Shown here: piece after piece, positions 42,708 through 52,558 of the stretch
How the letters are laid out: the number at the start of each line of letters is the position of its first letter
Position numbering within the stretch: the first letter of the stretch is position 1
DNA from: Gammaproteobacteria bacterium
Lineage (GTDB): Bacteria; Pseudomonadota; Gammaproteobacteria; Eutrophobiales; Eutrophobiaceae
Direction: 5' to 3'
Length of the DNA: 64,000 nucleotides
Assembly (NCBI GenBank): GCA_012103475.1
Contig: WLWS01000002.1
Coordinates: 124,001 to 188,000 of the forward strand
Translations under genes and position numbers: made by a program
Notes under the pieces: generated by a model
What the model was told of the DNA's origin: nothing
Seen by the model: only the letters and a program-made list of their open reading frames with translations
Database searches by the model: none

Positions 42708-44811
42708 GACTTTGCTTCCTCGATAATTATATTCTGATACTCATCCATTCTTGCATTCTGGCCATCCTGGATAACAATAGTGGTGATCGGAGTATGAATT
42801 ACAGCCGGACCATCCAGCTCGTTTCCAACTTCCAGCAGCTCAAAATCATAAACGTCGGATTCAATTAAATCAGGGTGATTGTCTACGTAGATTTTTCTTC
42901 TTCCAATCCTGGCAGGACCAGCATCAGAATCTTTTATTGGACGGGGTAGAAGATCAGGTCGATCGATTAATCCACTGGCCGTGAGTCTGAATTGAGTCAT
43001 TTCTATTCCGGCATCTCGATAAGCGGAACCCTTACCGTATTTACTTTCATACAGCTGTTCAAAATCCACTACCAGCTTGTTCATGCTCTGTTCGTTCAAT
43101 GGAGTCTCGCCCCGAATCGGGGTAATGATCTCATGTACCTGTAGTGCATAACGAAAACCAACCGACCATTTAAATTGCATCCGATTACTTGTAAAGCCGG
43201 CCTGACTAAGGGCACTTGTGGCCTGCTCCAGCATAGGCTCGTACAAGTTGTTAATAATTTCTGCTGTGGTCGGTACGCTGAGGGTTTCGATATGAGCATA
43301 TTCATGAACGATATCTGCGGTAGCGAGACCGAAGGCACAGTTTACGGAGGCCGCATAGGGAACAATTATTCTTTTAACATTTAATTCGCGGGCAAAACTA
43401 CTTGCGATCATTGGGCAGGAACCACCGAAGGCATGTAAAACAAAATCGCGCGGATCGAGACCCTGTTCGACTGTTATTTTGTGAATCAAATCGCTGATTT
43501 GAGCATTTGCAATACGAAATATTCCGAAAGCAGCCTGTTCAACGGAAAGATTGATCGGTCGCGCTATTTTTTCTTCGAAAATATGACGGGCCTTATCTAC
43601 GTCGAGTTTCATTGTGCCGTTTAGAAAGCGTTCGGGATCGATGTAGCAAGAAGTAATAGCACATCAGTCAGAGTCGGCTCTTCGCCACCCTGGCCATAAC
43701 AAATCGGCCCCGGGCGGGCACCGGCGCTTCTTGGGCCGACAATGGGGACTCCAGTGCCGGCTTCCAGACTGATCAGACTGCCACCGCCGGCGCCGATAGA
43801 GACAACATCGATCTTCGGGACTGCGTAATGAAAACGATCTATTAAGGGTTCACGAGCGTATTCAAGTTCACTGTTCTGGATAATACCCACTTTAAAAGTA
43901 GTGCCACCCATATCAGCGGCAATAATGTCCCTGTCCTGCATTAGGTCACCCAGAAACTTACTCCCGATAACACCAGCGACCGGACCGCATTCGAGCATAT
44001 TCACAGCCCGGTCTGCCGCTTCTTCTGCCGGCAGCAATCCACCATAACCCTGCATAACGAGAAGCGGGCCCTTATAGCCGTTTTCACTCAGTAGATTCTG
44101 CAATTCAGTGAGGTAGTCATTTACAACGCGACCGGCGTAGGCATTGATGACTGTGGTTGAAGTGCGTTCGTACTCGCCTGGTACTGGTGCGATTTCGTTA
44201 GATAAGGAAACATAGGTATCAGGAGAGATTTCGCGAATTATCTCGCCAATTCGCTGTTCATGCCTGTTTTCATTGAATGACCAGAGCAGACAAACGGCAA
44301 TGGCGTCACAATTGTGCTTTGAAATTAGAGATTCTACTACAGATCTAACTGCAATTTCGTCAAGCTCTCTTATGATTTCTCCTTTGTAATCAATACGTTC
44401 TGGAATACCTCGTGTTCGTTCCATACTGACTAGCGGTGTGGGTTTATCTGTGGCAACCGGATGTTTAAGACCCTCTTCACTTAAACCGGACCAGCGGCCG
44501 TAGGCACCTCGTGTTACATGTAGTGTGTCTTCAAAGCCAGCAGTCGTAATTAAACCGGTCAACGATCCGCTGCGTTCAAACATGGCGTTATCGACTACAG
44601 TACAGCCATGAGTGAACAGGCTGGTCTTAGAAAACAGCTCTGGCAGGCCGCAATCGAGTGCTTCTGCAGCAGATTTTATCGAGTCAATGACCCCTTCGGC
44701 AAAATTTGGCGGAGTCGATAAGGCCTTTCCGATGGTAATAGATTGCCCATTTTCGACTATAACTGTATCGGTGCAGGTGCCGCCTACGTCGGTGGATATA
44801 ACTAATGACAT
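42704..44811 (-). CDS. hyuA: Hydantoinase A/oxoprolinase-type ATPase subunit, frameshifted
   Basis: The coding sequence is split into an N-terminal part (44811-43621, 396 residues) and a C-terminal part (43612-42704, 302 residues). One nucleotide added near 43646-43647 joins them: the expected LLGYIDPERFLNGTMKLDVDKAR then reads through, giving about 702 residues, the normal HyuA size. ASKHA signatures are intact: TDVGGTCTDTVIV at the start, AADMGGTTFKVG, GAGGGSLI and HAFGGSCP. It couples ATP hydrolysis to reaction with HyuB. Because no other lesion is seen, a sequencing error is plausible. Confidence 0.88.
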
Positions 44812-45065
44812 TATTATTCTTAAAATTAAGCCCAGTTTAAGTCGGGAATATTACCCGAGTTTGCGGTGATATCCTCTTTTTCCTGAGTTGAAGGACAATG
44901 TATCAAAAAAGATACATCTCGTTGTAAATAGTGATAAAAGTTTGCAAGGTGGATGATTTACATATAAATTACCGCTTGAAATTATATTGAAACTCTACTG
45001 GTCTCTGCTTAGAAGGGCAATAGAGTGTTTAACGTCAGTGCTTTATAAATCCGAGGGGGTTACAC

Positions 45066-47564
45066 ATGTTTAAGTTTTTTCCGATCAAGGCAACGCCGAT
45101 TCTAAAACGGGTACTGGTTACCGGTTTTGTTTTTAGTTTTGCCTCCCAGTCATTTGCCCAAAGTTCTTTACTGGAAGAAGTAGTAGTTACCGCGCAAAAA
45201 CGAGAACAGTCATTGCAGGATGTTGGTATTGCCGTTACGGCATTTTCCGGCGAACAGCTTGACGCTTTTGGCTTCACCAACAGTACAGAACTTACCGCCT
45301 TCACACCGGGTGTTCACATGTCAGGCAACAATGGTGGCTCTACACAACAGTTCACTATTCGGGGTGCGACTCAGAATGACTTTTTCGATCTGGCAGAAGC
45401 CCCTAACGCTATGTATGTTGACGAAGCGTATCAGGCATCCGGTCAGGCACAACTGTTTGCCAGTTTCGACATGGAACGGGTTGAAATCCTGAAAGGCCCT
45501 CAGGGAACGTTGTTCGGCAGAAATGCAACTGGTGGCCTGATTCATTATGTAACGAGAAAGCCAACAAAAGAATTCGAAGCATACGGAGACGTAACTTACG
45601 GTAACTACGATCAGGTAAGAGCAGAAGCCGCTGTCAGCGGAAGTCTGACTGACACATTGAGTGCTCGTGTCTCCGGTTTTCATCGTAGCCATGACCCGAT
45701 ATTGAAAAATACCTTTACTGATGCTGATTTACCTCCGACTCCCGGTTTTCTCGCAGGTCAGGGGCGAGGCCCGCTGAACGGTTCCAACTCAGGTGCCGAT
45801 GACTTATGGGATGACGATCAGTTTGCAGTTCGCGGTCAGATGTTATTTGAACCAAGTGACGATCTGGAAATGTCACTGTCTGTGCAATACGCAGAACAAA
45901 CTCCAGCCTCTGGTCCTTATCAGGGCGTAGCCACGGTAGGTGAAAGAGACGCACAGGGCCGTTTAGTGAATACCTTGTTCTCAAACAATTCAACTAATCC
46001 AAATTCCTGTGAAACTCTTAATGCTGGGTCAACCAGCTGTTTTGACGGTTCTCTGATTGGTCAGCCTTTTCCGGGTGAACCGCTTGATCTGGATTTCGAT
46101 GCGACCAGACCGACACCAAACGGTGACTTTTTCGGTTATGTCGACCCTGATGGCACAGAAGGTCTGACCACCTCGACTGACCACGCGGTTTCAGATTTCG
46201 ATAAAGTAGAGTTGTTCGGTATAACCGGTAAGATTGACTGGAACATGGATTTCGCAAGACTTGTTTCGGTAACCAGTTATTCTGATCAGTCAAAACGCCA
46301 ATCTCTCGACGTTGACTCCGGTGCCGCGCCGCAACTCATTGTAGCCAATGACTCGGAAATTGACTGGTTCAGTCAGGAACTCCGCCTGGAAGGAGAAACT
46401 GATCGCTTCCGTTGGATTGCCGGATTATATTTCCTCACCATTGACGGCGAATACAGTCAGAACCTTGGTGATACTATCGGCGGCGTAAATATCTTCGGTG
46501 CAAGTCCTCCACCAAATGGAGCCGGTGTCGCTGGTTTGTTTCTGGATGGTGCTGTCGATGCCTTTCTGGAAACCGATTCTTATTCTTTCTTTGCGCAAAT
46601 TGATTTTGATATCTCCGATCGACTGGAGCTGAATCTCGGTTGGCGCGGAATACAGGAAGAAAAAGACTACGAGTACAACAGTAATCTTTTTGTGAATGTC
46701 GATGACAGAACCACTGATGGATTGCGTTCCGGTGCAACACCTGTTGCTGGTTTTTTTCCTGACCACACAGAAAGCCTGTCAGATTTTCTGTGGTCCGGTA
46801 AGTTCGGCTTGAATTTTGCTGTTACAGATGACTTCCTGAGTTACGTAACTTTCAACCGGGGCGTTAAAGCCGGAAGCTGTAATGCGCCACTTCTAACATT
46901 CCTGACTCCTGATCAATACTGCTACGACGAGGAAATATTACTGGCTTGGGAAGCTGGTGTGAAAATGAGTATGTGGGATGGTAAAGCACGTCTGAATCTC
47001 TCTGCTTATGTTTACGATTATAACGACTATCAGGTATTTCAGTTCATCGGAACATCTGGCGCTGTATTTAACGTCGATGCTACCTATAAAGGTTTTGAAG
47101 CAGAATTGTTTGCCAACCCTGTTGAACAGTTGGATTTGATGATTGGTCTAGGCATGATCGACCCCAAAGTGAAAGACGTAAACGTTGCCCCTGGTGTGCC
47201 ACGCGATGTGGAACCATCTTTTACTCCTGAAGTTCAGTTCAGTGCTCTGGGTCGTTATACCTGGCCTAACGCATTGATGGGTGGCGCTCTGGCACTACAG
47301 GTCGATGGTAACTATGCGTCTTCAGCTTTTCATAACATCAATAATTTCGATACTCACCGAATGAAGAGCTACTGGCGCGGTAACATGAGCCTGCAGTGGA
47401 CAAGTGCTGATGAGCACTGGGAAGTCAGTGGCTTTGTTGATAACTTCTCAGATACTCGCAACCAGAATATCGGTTTTGAATTAGCGACGGTTTGTGGTTG
47501 TGACGAGCAGTCTTTCGGTCTTCCACGTATGTACGGTGCAAGAATCCGATACAACTATTTCTAA
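45066..47564 (+). CDS. TonB-dependent outer-membrane receptor 1
   Basis: The 832-residue protein has a signal peptide (about 1-31), a TonB-box-like LLEEVVVTAQKREQSLQDV, a plug domain ending in the RVEILKGPQGTLFGRNATGG motif and a 22-strand-type barrel closing on Phe832. The sequence is of the group used for complex organic compounds by gammaproteobacteria and sphingomonads, not a typical siderophore receptor; the ligand is unknown. GAGGGGG precedes the ATG. It lies head-to-head with hyuA (254 bp apart, no clear operator seen), so joint control with the catabolic genes is possible. Confidence 0.92.
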   Translation: MFKFFPIKATPILKRVLVTGFVFSFASQSFAQSSLLEEVVVTAQKREQSLQDVGIAVTAFSGEQLDAFGFTNSTELTAFTPGVHMSGNNGGSTQQFTIRGATQNDFFDLAEAPNAMYVDEAYQASGQAQLFASFDMERVEILKGPQGTLFGRNATGGLIHYVTRKPTKEFEAYGDVTYGNYDQVRAEAAVSGSLTDTLSARVSGFHRSHDPILKNTFTDADLPPTPGFLAGQGRGPLNGSNSGADDLWDDDQFAVRGQMLFEPSDDLEMSLSVQYAEQTPASGPYQGVATVGERDAQGRLVNTLFSNNSTNPNSCETLNAGSTSCFDGSLIGQPFPGEPLDLDFDATRPTPNGDFFGYVDPDGTEGLTTSTDHAVSDFDKVELFGITGKIDWNMDFARLVSVTSYSDQSKRQSLDVDSGAAPQLIVANDSEIDWFSQELRLEGETDRFRWIAGLYFLTIDGEYSQNLGDTIGGVNIFGASPPPNGAGVAGLFLDGAVDAFLETDSYSFFAQIDFDISDRLELNLGWRGIQEEKDYEYNSNLFVNVDDRTTDGLRSGATPVAGFFPDHTESLSDFLWSGKFGLNFAVTDDFLSYVTFNRGVKAGSCNAPLLTFLTPDQYCYDEEILLAWEAGVKMSMWDGKARLNLSAYVYDYNDYQVFQFIGTSGAVFNVDATYKGFEAELFANPVEQLDLMIGLGMIDPKVKDVNVAPGVPRDVEPSFTPEVQFSALGRYTWPNALMGGALALQVDGNYASSAFHNINNFDTHRMKSYWRGNMSLQWTSADEHWEVSGFVDNFSDTRNQNIGFELATVCGCDEQSFGLPRMYGARIRYNYF

Positions 47565-47586
47565 GAGCAGTTAGCCATAAAACGAA

Positions 47587-47617
47587 AAACCGGAGTCCAT
47601 TCGACTCCGGTTTTTTT
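47587..47617 (+). terminator. Rho-independent terminator after TonB receptor 1
   Basis: An 11-bp stem AAACCGGAGTC (47587-47597) paired with GACTCCGGTTT (47603-47613), a 5-nt loop and a run of seven T residues (47611-47617). The A-rich 5' side lets it work for the convergent gene as well. Confidence 0.9.
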
Positions 47618-47649
47618 ATGTCTGCAGTCCGTGTATTGAATAATCTTAA

Positions 47650-48576
47650 TTAGAGTTCGTTATAGAAGCGCTCTATGGCATTTTTAATCCATTCCGGGTT
47701 TTCCCAATGTGAGTAGCTTCTGGAAAACTGCGGGATCAGCGAGGCGTAAGTTTGCTCCAGCGTTGCACCGTTCTTTTTCTGACTCGATACCTGCACTTTC
47801 ACGGCATTAAGATATATAGTCATCTGGTCAATCAGGTCAACGGTACCGACGTCTCCGTGTCCGGGAACTATTATCTTCGGTTCAAGCGCTTTCAACTGTT
47901 TTAGAGTATCAATCCATCCGACCGCACTGGAATCGCTATCGGCCATGATAGGAAAAAAACGTTCGATAATAATATCACCACCAAATAGTAGTTTTTGATC
48001 TGGTAGATAAACGAACATGTCCCCCTGCGTATGTGCCGTGCTGAAATGATAGAGTTCAACGCTTTGGCCACCCAGATCGATCTCCATTTTATTTTCGAAG
48101 GCGATATCCGGTTGTTGCAGTTCGATATCGCTAAGAAGATCAGCAATCTCCGGACTCATTCCCTTGAAAAAACCGATGTACGACTGGCCCTTTGCATTTA
48201 ATTCAGCCTTTTGAGCAAGCGGCACGATGATACGGGTTTCATCTGGGAAACTTTGTGCCCCCATTCCATGCTCAGGATGGAAATGCGTAATTGCCAGATA
48301 GTCGATTGGTTTATCACTTATCTTGCGGACTTCCTCCAGAACGAGTTTAGCGTTTTTTGGCCCCATTCCGGTATCAACGACCATGATACTGTTCTCACCG
48401 ATGATAATTCCAATGTTTGGAACAAGATTGATACGTTTATCCGGAATAACATAGACATTCTTTGTTACCTGCCTGGTGTCACCAGCGTTTATCATGGGAG
48501 CTTGAGCAAATAGTTGGAAACTAATCGCTGACAGTAACAGGCAAAGACTTATGGATTTTTCGTTTAGTACTTTCAT
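47650..48576 (-). CDS. Exported metallo-beta-lactamase-fold hydrolase
   Basis: The 308-residue protein has a signal peptide (about 1-25) and the MBL metal motif as THFHPEHGMG (HxHxEH in place of the common HxHxDH), with further ligands in HTQGD, GGDII and VPGHGDVG. It is predicted to be periplasmic. The glutamate in place of aspartate occurs in some subgroups. Substrate unknown; hydrolysis of an ester or lactone-like compound is possible. It is divergent from the amidase gene. Confidence 0.87.
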   Translation of the reverse strand: MKVLNEKSISLCLLLSAISFQLFAQAPMINAGDTRQVTKNVYVIPDKRINLVPNIGIIIGENSIMVVDTGMGPKNAKLVLEEVRKISDKPIDYLAITHFHPEHGMGAQSFPDETRIIVPLAQKAELNAKGQSYIGFFKGMSPEIADLLSDIELQQPDIAFENKMEIDLGGQSVELYHFSTAHTQGDMFVYLPDQKLLFGGDIIIERFFPIMADSDSSAVGWIDTLKQLKALEPKIIVPGHGDVGTVDLIDQMTIYLNAVKVQVSSQKKNGATLEQTYASLIPQFSRSYSHWENPEWIKNAIERFYNEL

Positions 48577-48685
48577 AGATATTCAACCTTAAATTTGCGA
48601 CACTGATTTTAAAATCTAATATAACTGTAGCCTAGATTAGGTAGAAACCAAAATACACCGCTTATGATTCAAAGGAGATAGCCCG

Positions 48686-50194
48686 ATGTCATTTTCCCTG
48701 CCTGAACCGGACGAACTAAAAAAGCTGGCGAAAGAATCGTCGTTTTCACTGAGTGATGAGCAGGCCCACGAATTTCTGAGCTATATGCAGGGTTTTGCTG
48801 AAGGTTATCGGTATCTTGATGAACAGCCGGATCACCTGCCAGAGGCAGGCAGCAGTAATAGAGCGTTTAGCTTGCCTTCACCCGCGGAAAACCCGCTCGG
48901 GGCCTGGTATGTAAAATGTTCTATTAAGGAAACAGATAGTGGTCCCTTGCTAGGCAAGCGCATCGCCGTTAAAGATAATATCTTTGTTGCAGAACTTCCT
49001 TTCACAGCAGGTGCTTCGGTCCTGAAAGGAATGCATGCAGATTATGATGCAACTACAGTCAGCAGAATATTAGAAGCGGGCGCTGAAATTACAGGTAAAT
49101 CAGTATGTGAATATTTTTGTTTATCCGGGGGAAGTTGCACCGCCCATAACGGTGTGGTGGATAATCCAAGGAAAAAAGGCTACACAACCGGGGGCTCGTC
49201 CTCAGGCAGTGCAGCTTTAGTAGTTGCCGGAGAAGTTGACATGGCTTTAGGCACGGATCAGGGTGGTTCTGTGAGAATCCCGGCAAGTCTCAGTGGCTGT
49301 TACGGAATGAAGGCCAGTATGGGGGTGGTGTCTTACGAAGGAGGGATGCCAATGGAGACTTCGATTGATTACATCGGACCTCTAACCCGTTCTGTCGAAG
49401 ACAATGCTCTCCTGTTGGAGGTCTTGTCAGGTTACTCAGCAGATCCTGAGCTTAATCCCTGGTCCAGACAATACACGGCCGTCCTTGGCAAGCCGGTCGA
49501 AGGAATGAAAATTGGGATCGTCAAAGAAGGTTTTGGCCACCCTGCAGGAAACCCTGAAGTAGACAAGTGCGTACGTCAGGCGGCCACTCGTTTGCAGGAA
49601 CTCGGTGCAGCTGTCGAGGATGTGTCCGTACCCATGCACGATGTTGGAATGGGTATCTGGGGGGCTGTAGTCACTGAAGGTCTCTGGCGCACTGCTGAAT
49701 TAAACGGTCTGGGTTACAACTATGAGAGTAGCTATTCGCCCGCACTCTACGAAGCAATGAGTGGCGTGACTGACAGGTTAGGGGAGATGCCGTTTAATGC
49801 GCAGATACTTTTTTTACTAGGGAAATACCTTGCCCGTTACAACGGGAAGTACTATGCGAAGGCTAAAAATCAGGTAAATGCTTTGCGTGCGGCCTACGAT
49901 AAGGAGTTTAAAAAATTTGATATTCTGTTGATGCCAACAACAGTGAATACGGCAGTAAAAAATCCGACTTCATTAGAGACGGCGACTAACGAAGAGTTAA
50001 TTGGCTATGCATTCAATAACACTTTTAACACCTGCCAATTTAACGCAACGGGACACCCGGCCATGTCATTGCCATGCGGTCTGCGTGATGACCTACCTGT
50101 TGGATTGATGCTGATAGGCAGGCGCTTTCAGGAGTCACAGATATATCAACTCGCCCACGCCTATGAACAGGCGGTTGATTGGCAGAGCGAGTAA
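48686..50194 (+). CDS. Amidase-signature family amidase
   Basis: The 502-residue protein has the Ser-cisSer-Lys triad: Lys96 (RIAVKDNIF), Ser173 (GGSSSGSA) and nucleophile Ser195 (GTDQGGSVRIPAS). An N-terminal segment of about 90 residues precedes the fold, as in several catabolic amidases. It releases ammonia from an unknown amide in the cytoplasm; no signal peptide is seen. AAGGAG at 48672-48677 sets the start. It converges on the CoA ligase gene with an 17-bp gap. Confidence 0.9.
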   Translation: MSFSLPEPDELKKLAKESSFSLSDEQAHEFLSYMQGFAEGYRYLDEQPDHLPEAGSSNRAFSLPSPAENPLGAWYVKCSIKETDSGPLLGKRIAVKDNIFVAELPFTAGASVLKGMHADYDATTVSRILEAGAEITGKSVCEYFCLSGGSCTAHNGVVDNPRKKGYTTGGSSSGSAALVVAGEVDMALGTDQGGSVRIPASLSGCYGMKASMGVVSYEGGMPMETSIDYIGPLTRSVEDNALLLEVLSGYSADPELNPWSRQYTAVLGKPVEGMKIGIVKEGFGHPAGNPEVDKCVRQAATRLQELGAAVEDVSVPMHDVGMGIWGAVVTEGLWRTAELNGLGYNYESSYSPALYEAMSGVTDRLGEMPFNAQILFLLGKYLARYNGKYYAKAKNQVNALRAAYDKEFKKFDILLMPTTVNTAVKNPTSLETATNEELIGYAFNNTFNTCQFNATGHPAMSLPCGLRDDLPVGLMLIGRRFQESQIYQLAHAYEQAVDWQSE

Positions 50195-50211
50195 ACATCA
50201 GAATAAGAAAA

Positions 50212-51834
50212 TTAATCGCGTAATTTGTGACGCTGGATCTTACCGGTCTGTGTTTTTGGCAGAGCGTCAACAAACTCTATTGCACGAGGGTATTTGTAGG
50301 GTGCAATAGATTCTTTAACGTGTTTTTGTAGCAGGCTAACAGTTTGACTGTCGGCAGTCTGAGATGACTCTAAAACCACGAAGGCCTTGACGATAGTTCC
50401 CCGTTCCACATCTTTGGCACCAACCACGGCACATTCCAACACGGCCTTGTGTGTAAGCAAAGCGGCTTCAACTTCCGGTCCGGAAATATTATAACCTGAA
50501 GATATAATCATATCGTCTGCACGACCTTTGTAGTAGACGTAGCCATCTTCGTCCATATGACAAATATCTCCTGGAACATTCCACCCATCGATAACGTATT
50601 TACGTTGTCTTTCATCTGCAAGATATTTACAGGAAGACGGTCCGATTACCGCGAGTCGGCCTTGTTGTCCGGGCGGTACTGGCGAGTTATCTTCATTCAA
50701 TACGCAACATTCGTATCCTGCTAAGGCTTTACCGGTAGCGCCATCTGGTACTTCAGATCGATTGGCTCCAACAAATATGTGTAGCAACTCGGTAGCTCCA
50801 AGCCCGTCGATAATATTGTTACCGGTTGCAGTCTGCCATTGCTCGAATACGCCCTGTGGTAAATGCTCGCCGGCCGAAACGGGTTTTATTAGTGAAGAGA
50901 TATTGTAATTATCGATATCGGCGAGCATTGCGCGATAGGCAGTCGGTGACGTTGAGCAAATCGATGCGCCAAATTGTTCGATGCCGGCGATAAGTTTTGC
51001 TGGTGGCGCCGCCTCAAGCAGGGCTGAGCTGGCTCCTGTATAAAGAGGGAACAGCAACTGCATGCCGAGACCGAATGTAAAGGCCATGGGGGGACTACCG
51101 ATAAACACGTCATTCTCTACGGGTTTAATTAAATCATCGCAGACGCAAATGCATACGGCCATGACATCCCGATGATTATGCATGGTGCCTTTAGGTTGAC
51201 CGGTAGTGCCACTGGTAAAAGCGATAAGCACGATATCCTCAGCGGCCGTTTGCACCGTATCGAACTCGGTGGGTTTGCCGGACATCAATGATTCCAACTC
51301 AGTATTAGCATCATCACTTTTTGAACCATCGAAAAAGCAAATTTTCTCGAGACCAGGGCAAAGTTGCTGTGCTTCGTTTAACTCGTCCTGCAGGCGAGTA
51401 TCACATAATGCGAGTTTCACCTCGGCTTTATTGATGACCGGTTGTAGATCGCGGGCACGTAGCAGAGGCATCGTGGTGACCGCGATACCACCTGCCTTTA
51501 CCACAGCCAGCCAGGAGGCTGCGAGCATGAGGTTATTAGCAGCCCTTAGTAACACCCGGTTGCCAGGCACCAGATCAAAATCTTCTATCAATACATGAGC
51601 AATTTGGTTGGCCTTCTCGTACAGCACCTGATAGGTCCAGTTGGAAAGATCGCTGCGCAGAGCTATCTTGTCACCATGGCCGGCAGTTATTTTTTCATCA
51701 AGCAAGATTTCCGCACAGTTCAGTTTTTCTGGAAACTGCAGGCTGTCGAGATTGAAAATTTCTTTTGCACGCCAGGCCTTAGGTGGCAGGTTGTCACTGG
51801 CGAAGGTATCAATATGAGCAGTATAACTATTCAT
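50212..51834 (-). CDS. AMP-forming acyl/aryl-CoA ligase (benzoate-CoA ligase-like)
   Basis: The 540-residue adenylate-forming enzyme has the P-loop TSGTTGQPKGTMHNH, GLGATELLHIF (A5) and the C-terminal YYKGRADDMIISSGYNISGPEVE and PKTQTGKIQRHKLRD with the catalytic Lys. It activates a carboxylic acid as the CoA thioester. The first lines of similarity are to benzoate- and cyclohexanecarboxylate-type ligases. ATG 51834 is used because it lies 7 bp after the EthD gene stop; an upstream start would overlap that gene and add a hydrophobic segment. Confidence 0.9.
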   Translation of the reverse strand: MNSYTAHIDTFASDNLPPKAWRAKEIFNLDSLQFPEKLNCAEILLDEKITAGHGDKIALRSDLSNWTYQVLYEKANQIAHVLIEDFDLVPGNRVLLRAANNLMLAASWLAVVKAGGIAVTTMPLLRARDLQPVINKAEVKLALCDTRLQDELNEAQQLCPGLEKICFFDGSKSDDANTELESLMSGKPTEFDTVQTAAEDIVLIAFTSGTTGQPKGTMHNHRDVMAVCICVCDDLIKPVENDVFIGSPPMAFTFGLGMQLLFPLYTGASSALLEAAPPAKLIAGIEQFGASICSTSPTAYRAMLADIDNYNISSLIKPVSAGEHLPQGVFEQWQTATGNNIIDGLGATELLHIFVGANRSEVPDGATGKALAGYECCVLNEDNSPVPPGQQGRLAVIGPSSCKYLADERQRKYVIDGWNVPGDICHMDEDGYVYYKGRADDMIISSGYNISGPEVEAALLTHKAVLECAVVGAKDVERGTIVKAFVVLESSQTADSQTVSLLQKHVKESIAPYKYPRAIEFVDALPKTQTGKIQRHKLRD

Positions 51835-51841
51835 TGGTATC

Positions 51842-52531
51842 TTAAAGGTAAGTATGTCGATGCATGGCAAAATGAGTGACAAGACCGGAAAAAGGCGGGA
51901 AACACTCATAGTCTTTACGCAAAACTGCCCGTACTTCAGAGTTCAAGGCATTATTTAATTCTTCAATACTGTCGAAGCTGACCTCACAATAAAGCATGCG
52001 CTCAGCGCGATTGATGTTAGCGACAGGCTGCCAGTCGATTGGCAGGCCAAGTTCTAAACGTCGTATTCCGGGAAAATCCAGTAAAATGGCGGGGTGGTTT
52101 TCTCGATAATATTTTAGAAAAACAGTTTCATCTTCTGCCGGGCCCTGATAATTTACCAGATAGGAAATATCAGCCTTGCCCTTGCTGGAATCACAGCTCT
52201 TATAAGGGTCCATTAGTAAGGCGACCTGTTCGATTTGAATACTTGCCGGAGACAAGCTTGCTACTGTTTCGAGAAGGTTTATCAATTCATCGGATTCGAG
52301 CATACCGTTCAGATCATTATCGTCTTCTGTCTTTAATTGTAAGACCAGTTTCGGTGGTCCGTCATCTTTAAGAAAGGGATCGTGTCCACCATCCGCCGGA
52401 GTGAACAAATTTAAACCTTTGAGATTTGGGATCTGTTTCGCTTTAACGGCAATTTCTTCAAGATGTTCAGGGAAAGGTGACTCACCTTCATTATCATTGG
52501 TACGAATTTCCAACAGATAAAAAATAGACAT
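51842..52531 (-). CDS. EthD-domain protein
   Basis: The 229-residue protein has an EthD/dimeric alpha-beta-barrel domain in its second half (YLVNYQGPAEDETVFLKYY, FPGIRRLELGLP; about 117-215). The first half looks like a second, weaker copy of the fold (about 1-105). EthD proteins are small partners of degradative oxygenases or act as stabilising enzymes; the role here is not known. It lies between glcF and the CoA ligase on the same strand. Confidence 0.75.
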   Translation of the reverse strand: MSIFYLLEIRTNDNEGESPFPEHLEEIAVKAKQIPNLKGLNLFTPADGGHDPFLKDDGPPKLVLQLKTEDDNDLNGMLESDELINLLETVASLSPASIQIEQVALLMDPYKSCDSSKGKADISYLVNYQGPAEDETVFLKYYRENHPAILLDFPGIRRLELGLPIDWQPVANINRAERMLYCEVSFDSIEELNNALNSEVRAVLRKDYECFPPFSGLVTHFAMHRHTYL

Positions 52532-52558
52532 AGTGCGTTTGAATTCCAGGTTAGGGGT

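Noticed and set aside
45321..46766. Long antisense open frames across TonB receptor 1 and similar ones over fdh, hyuB and other genes
   Set aside because: They lie wholly inside well-supported genes, have no ribosome sites or family motifs, and are shadows of codon use.
48605..48616. GATTTTAAAATC palindrome before the amidase gene
   Set aside because: Very AT-rich, short and self-complementary by simple composition; no support as a binding site.
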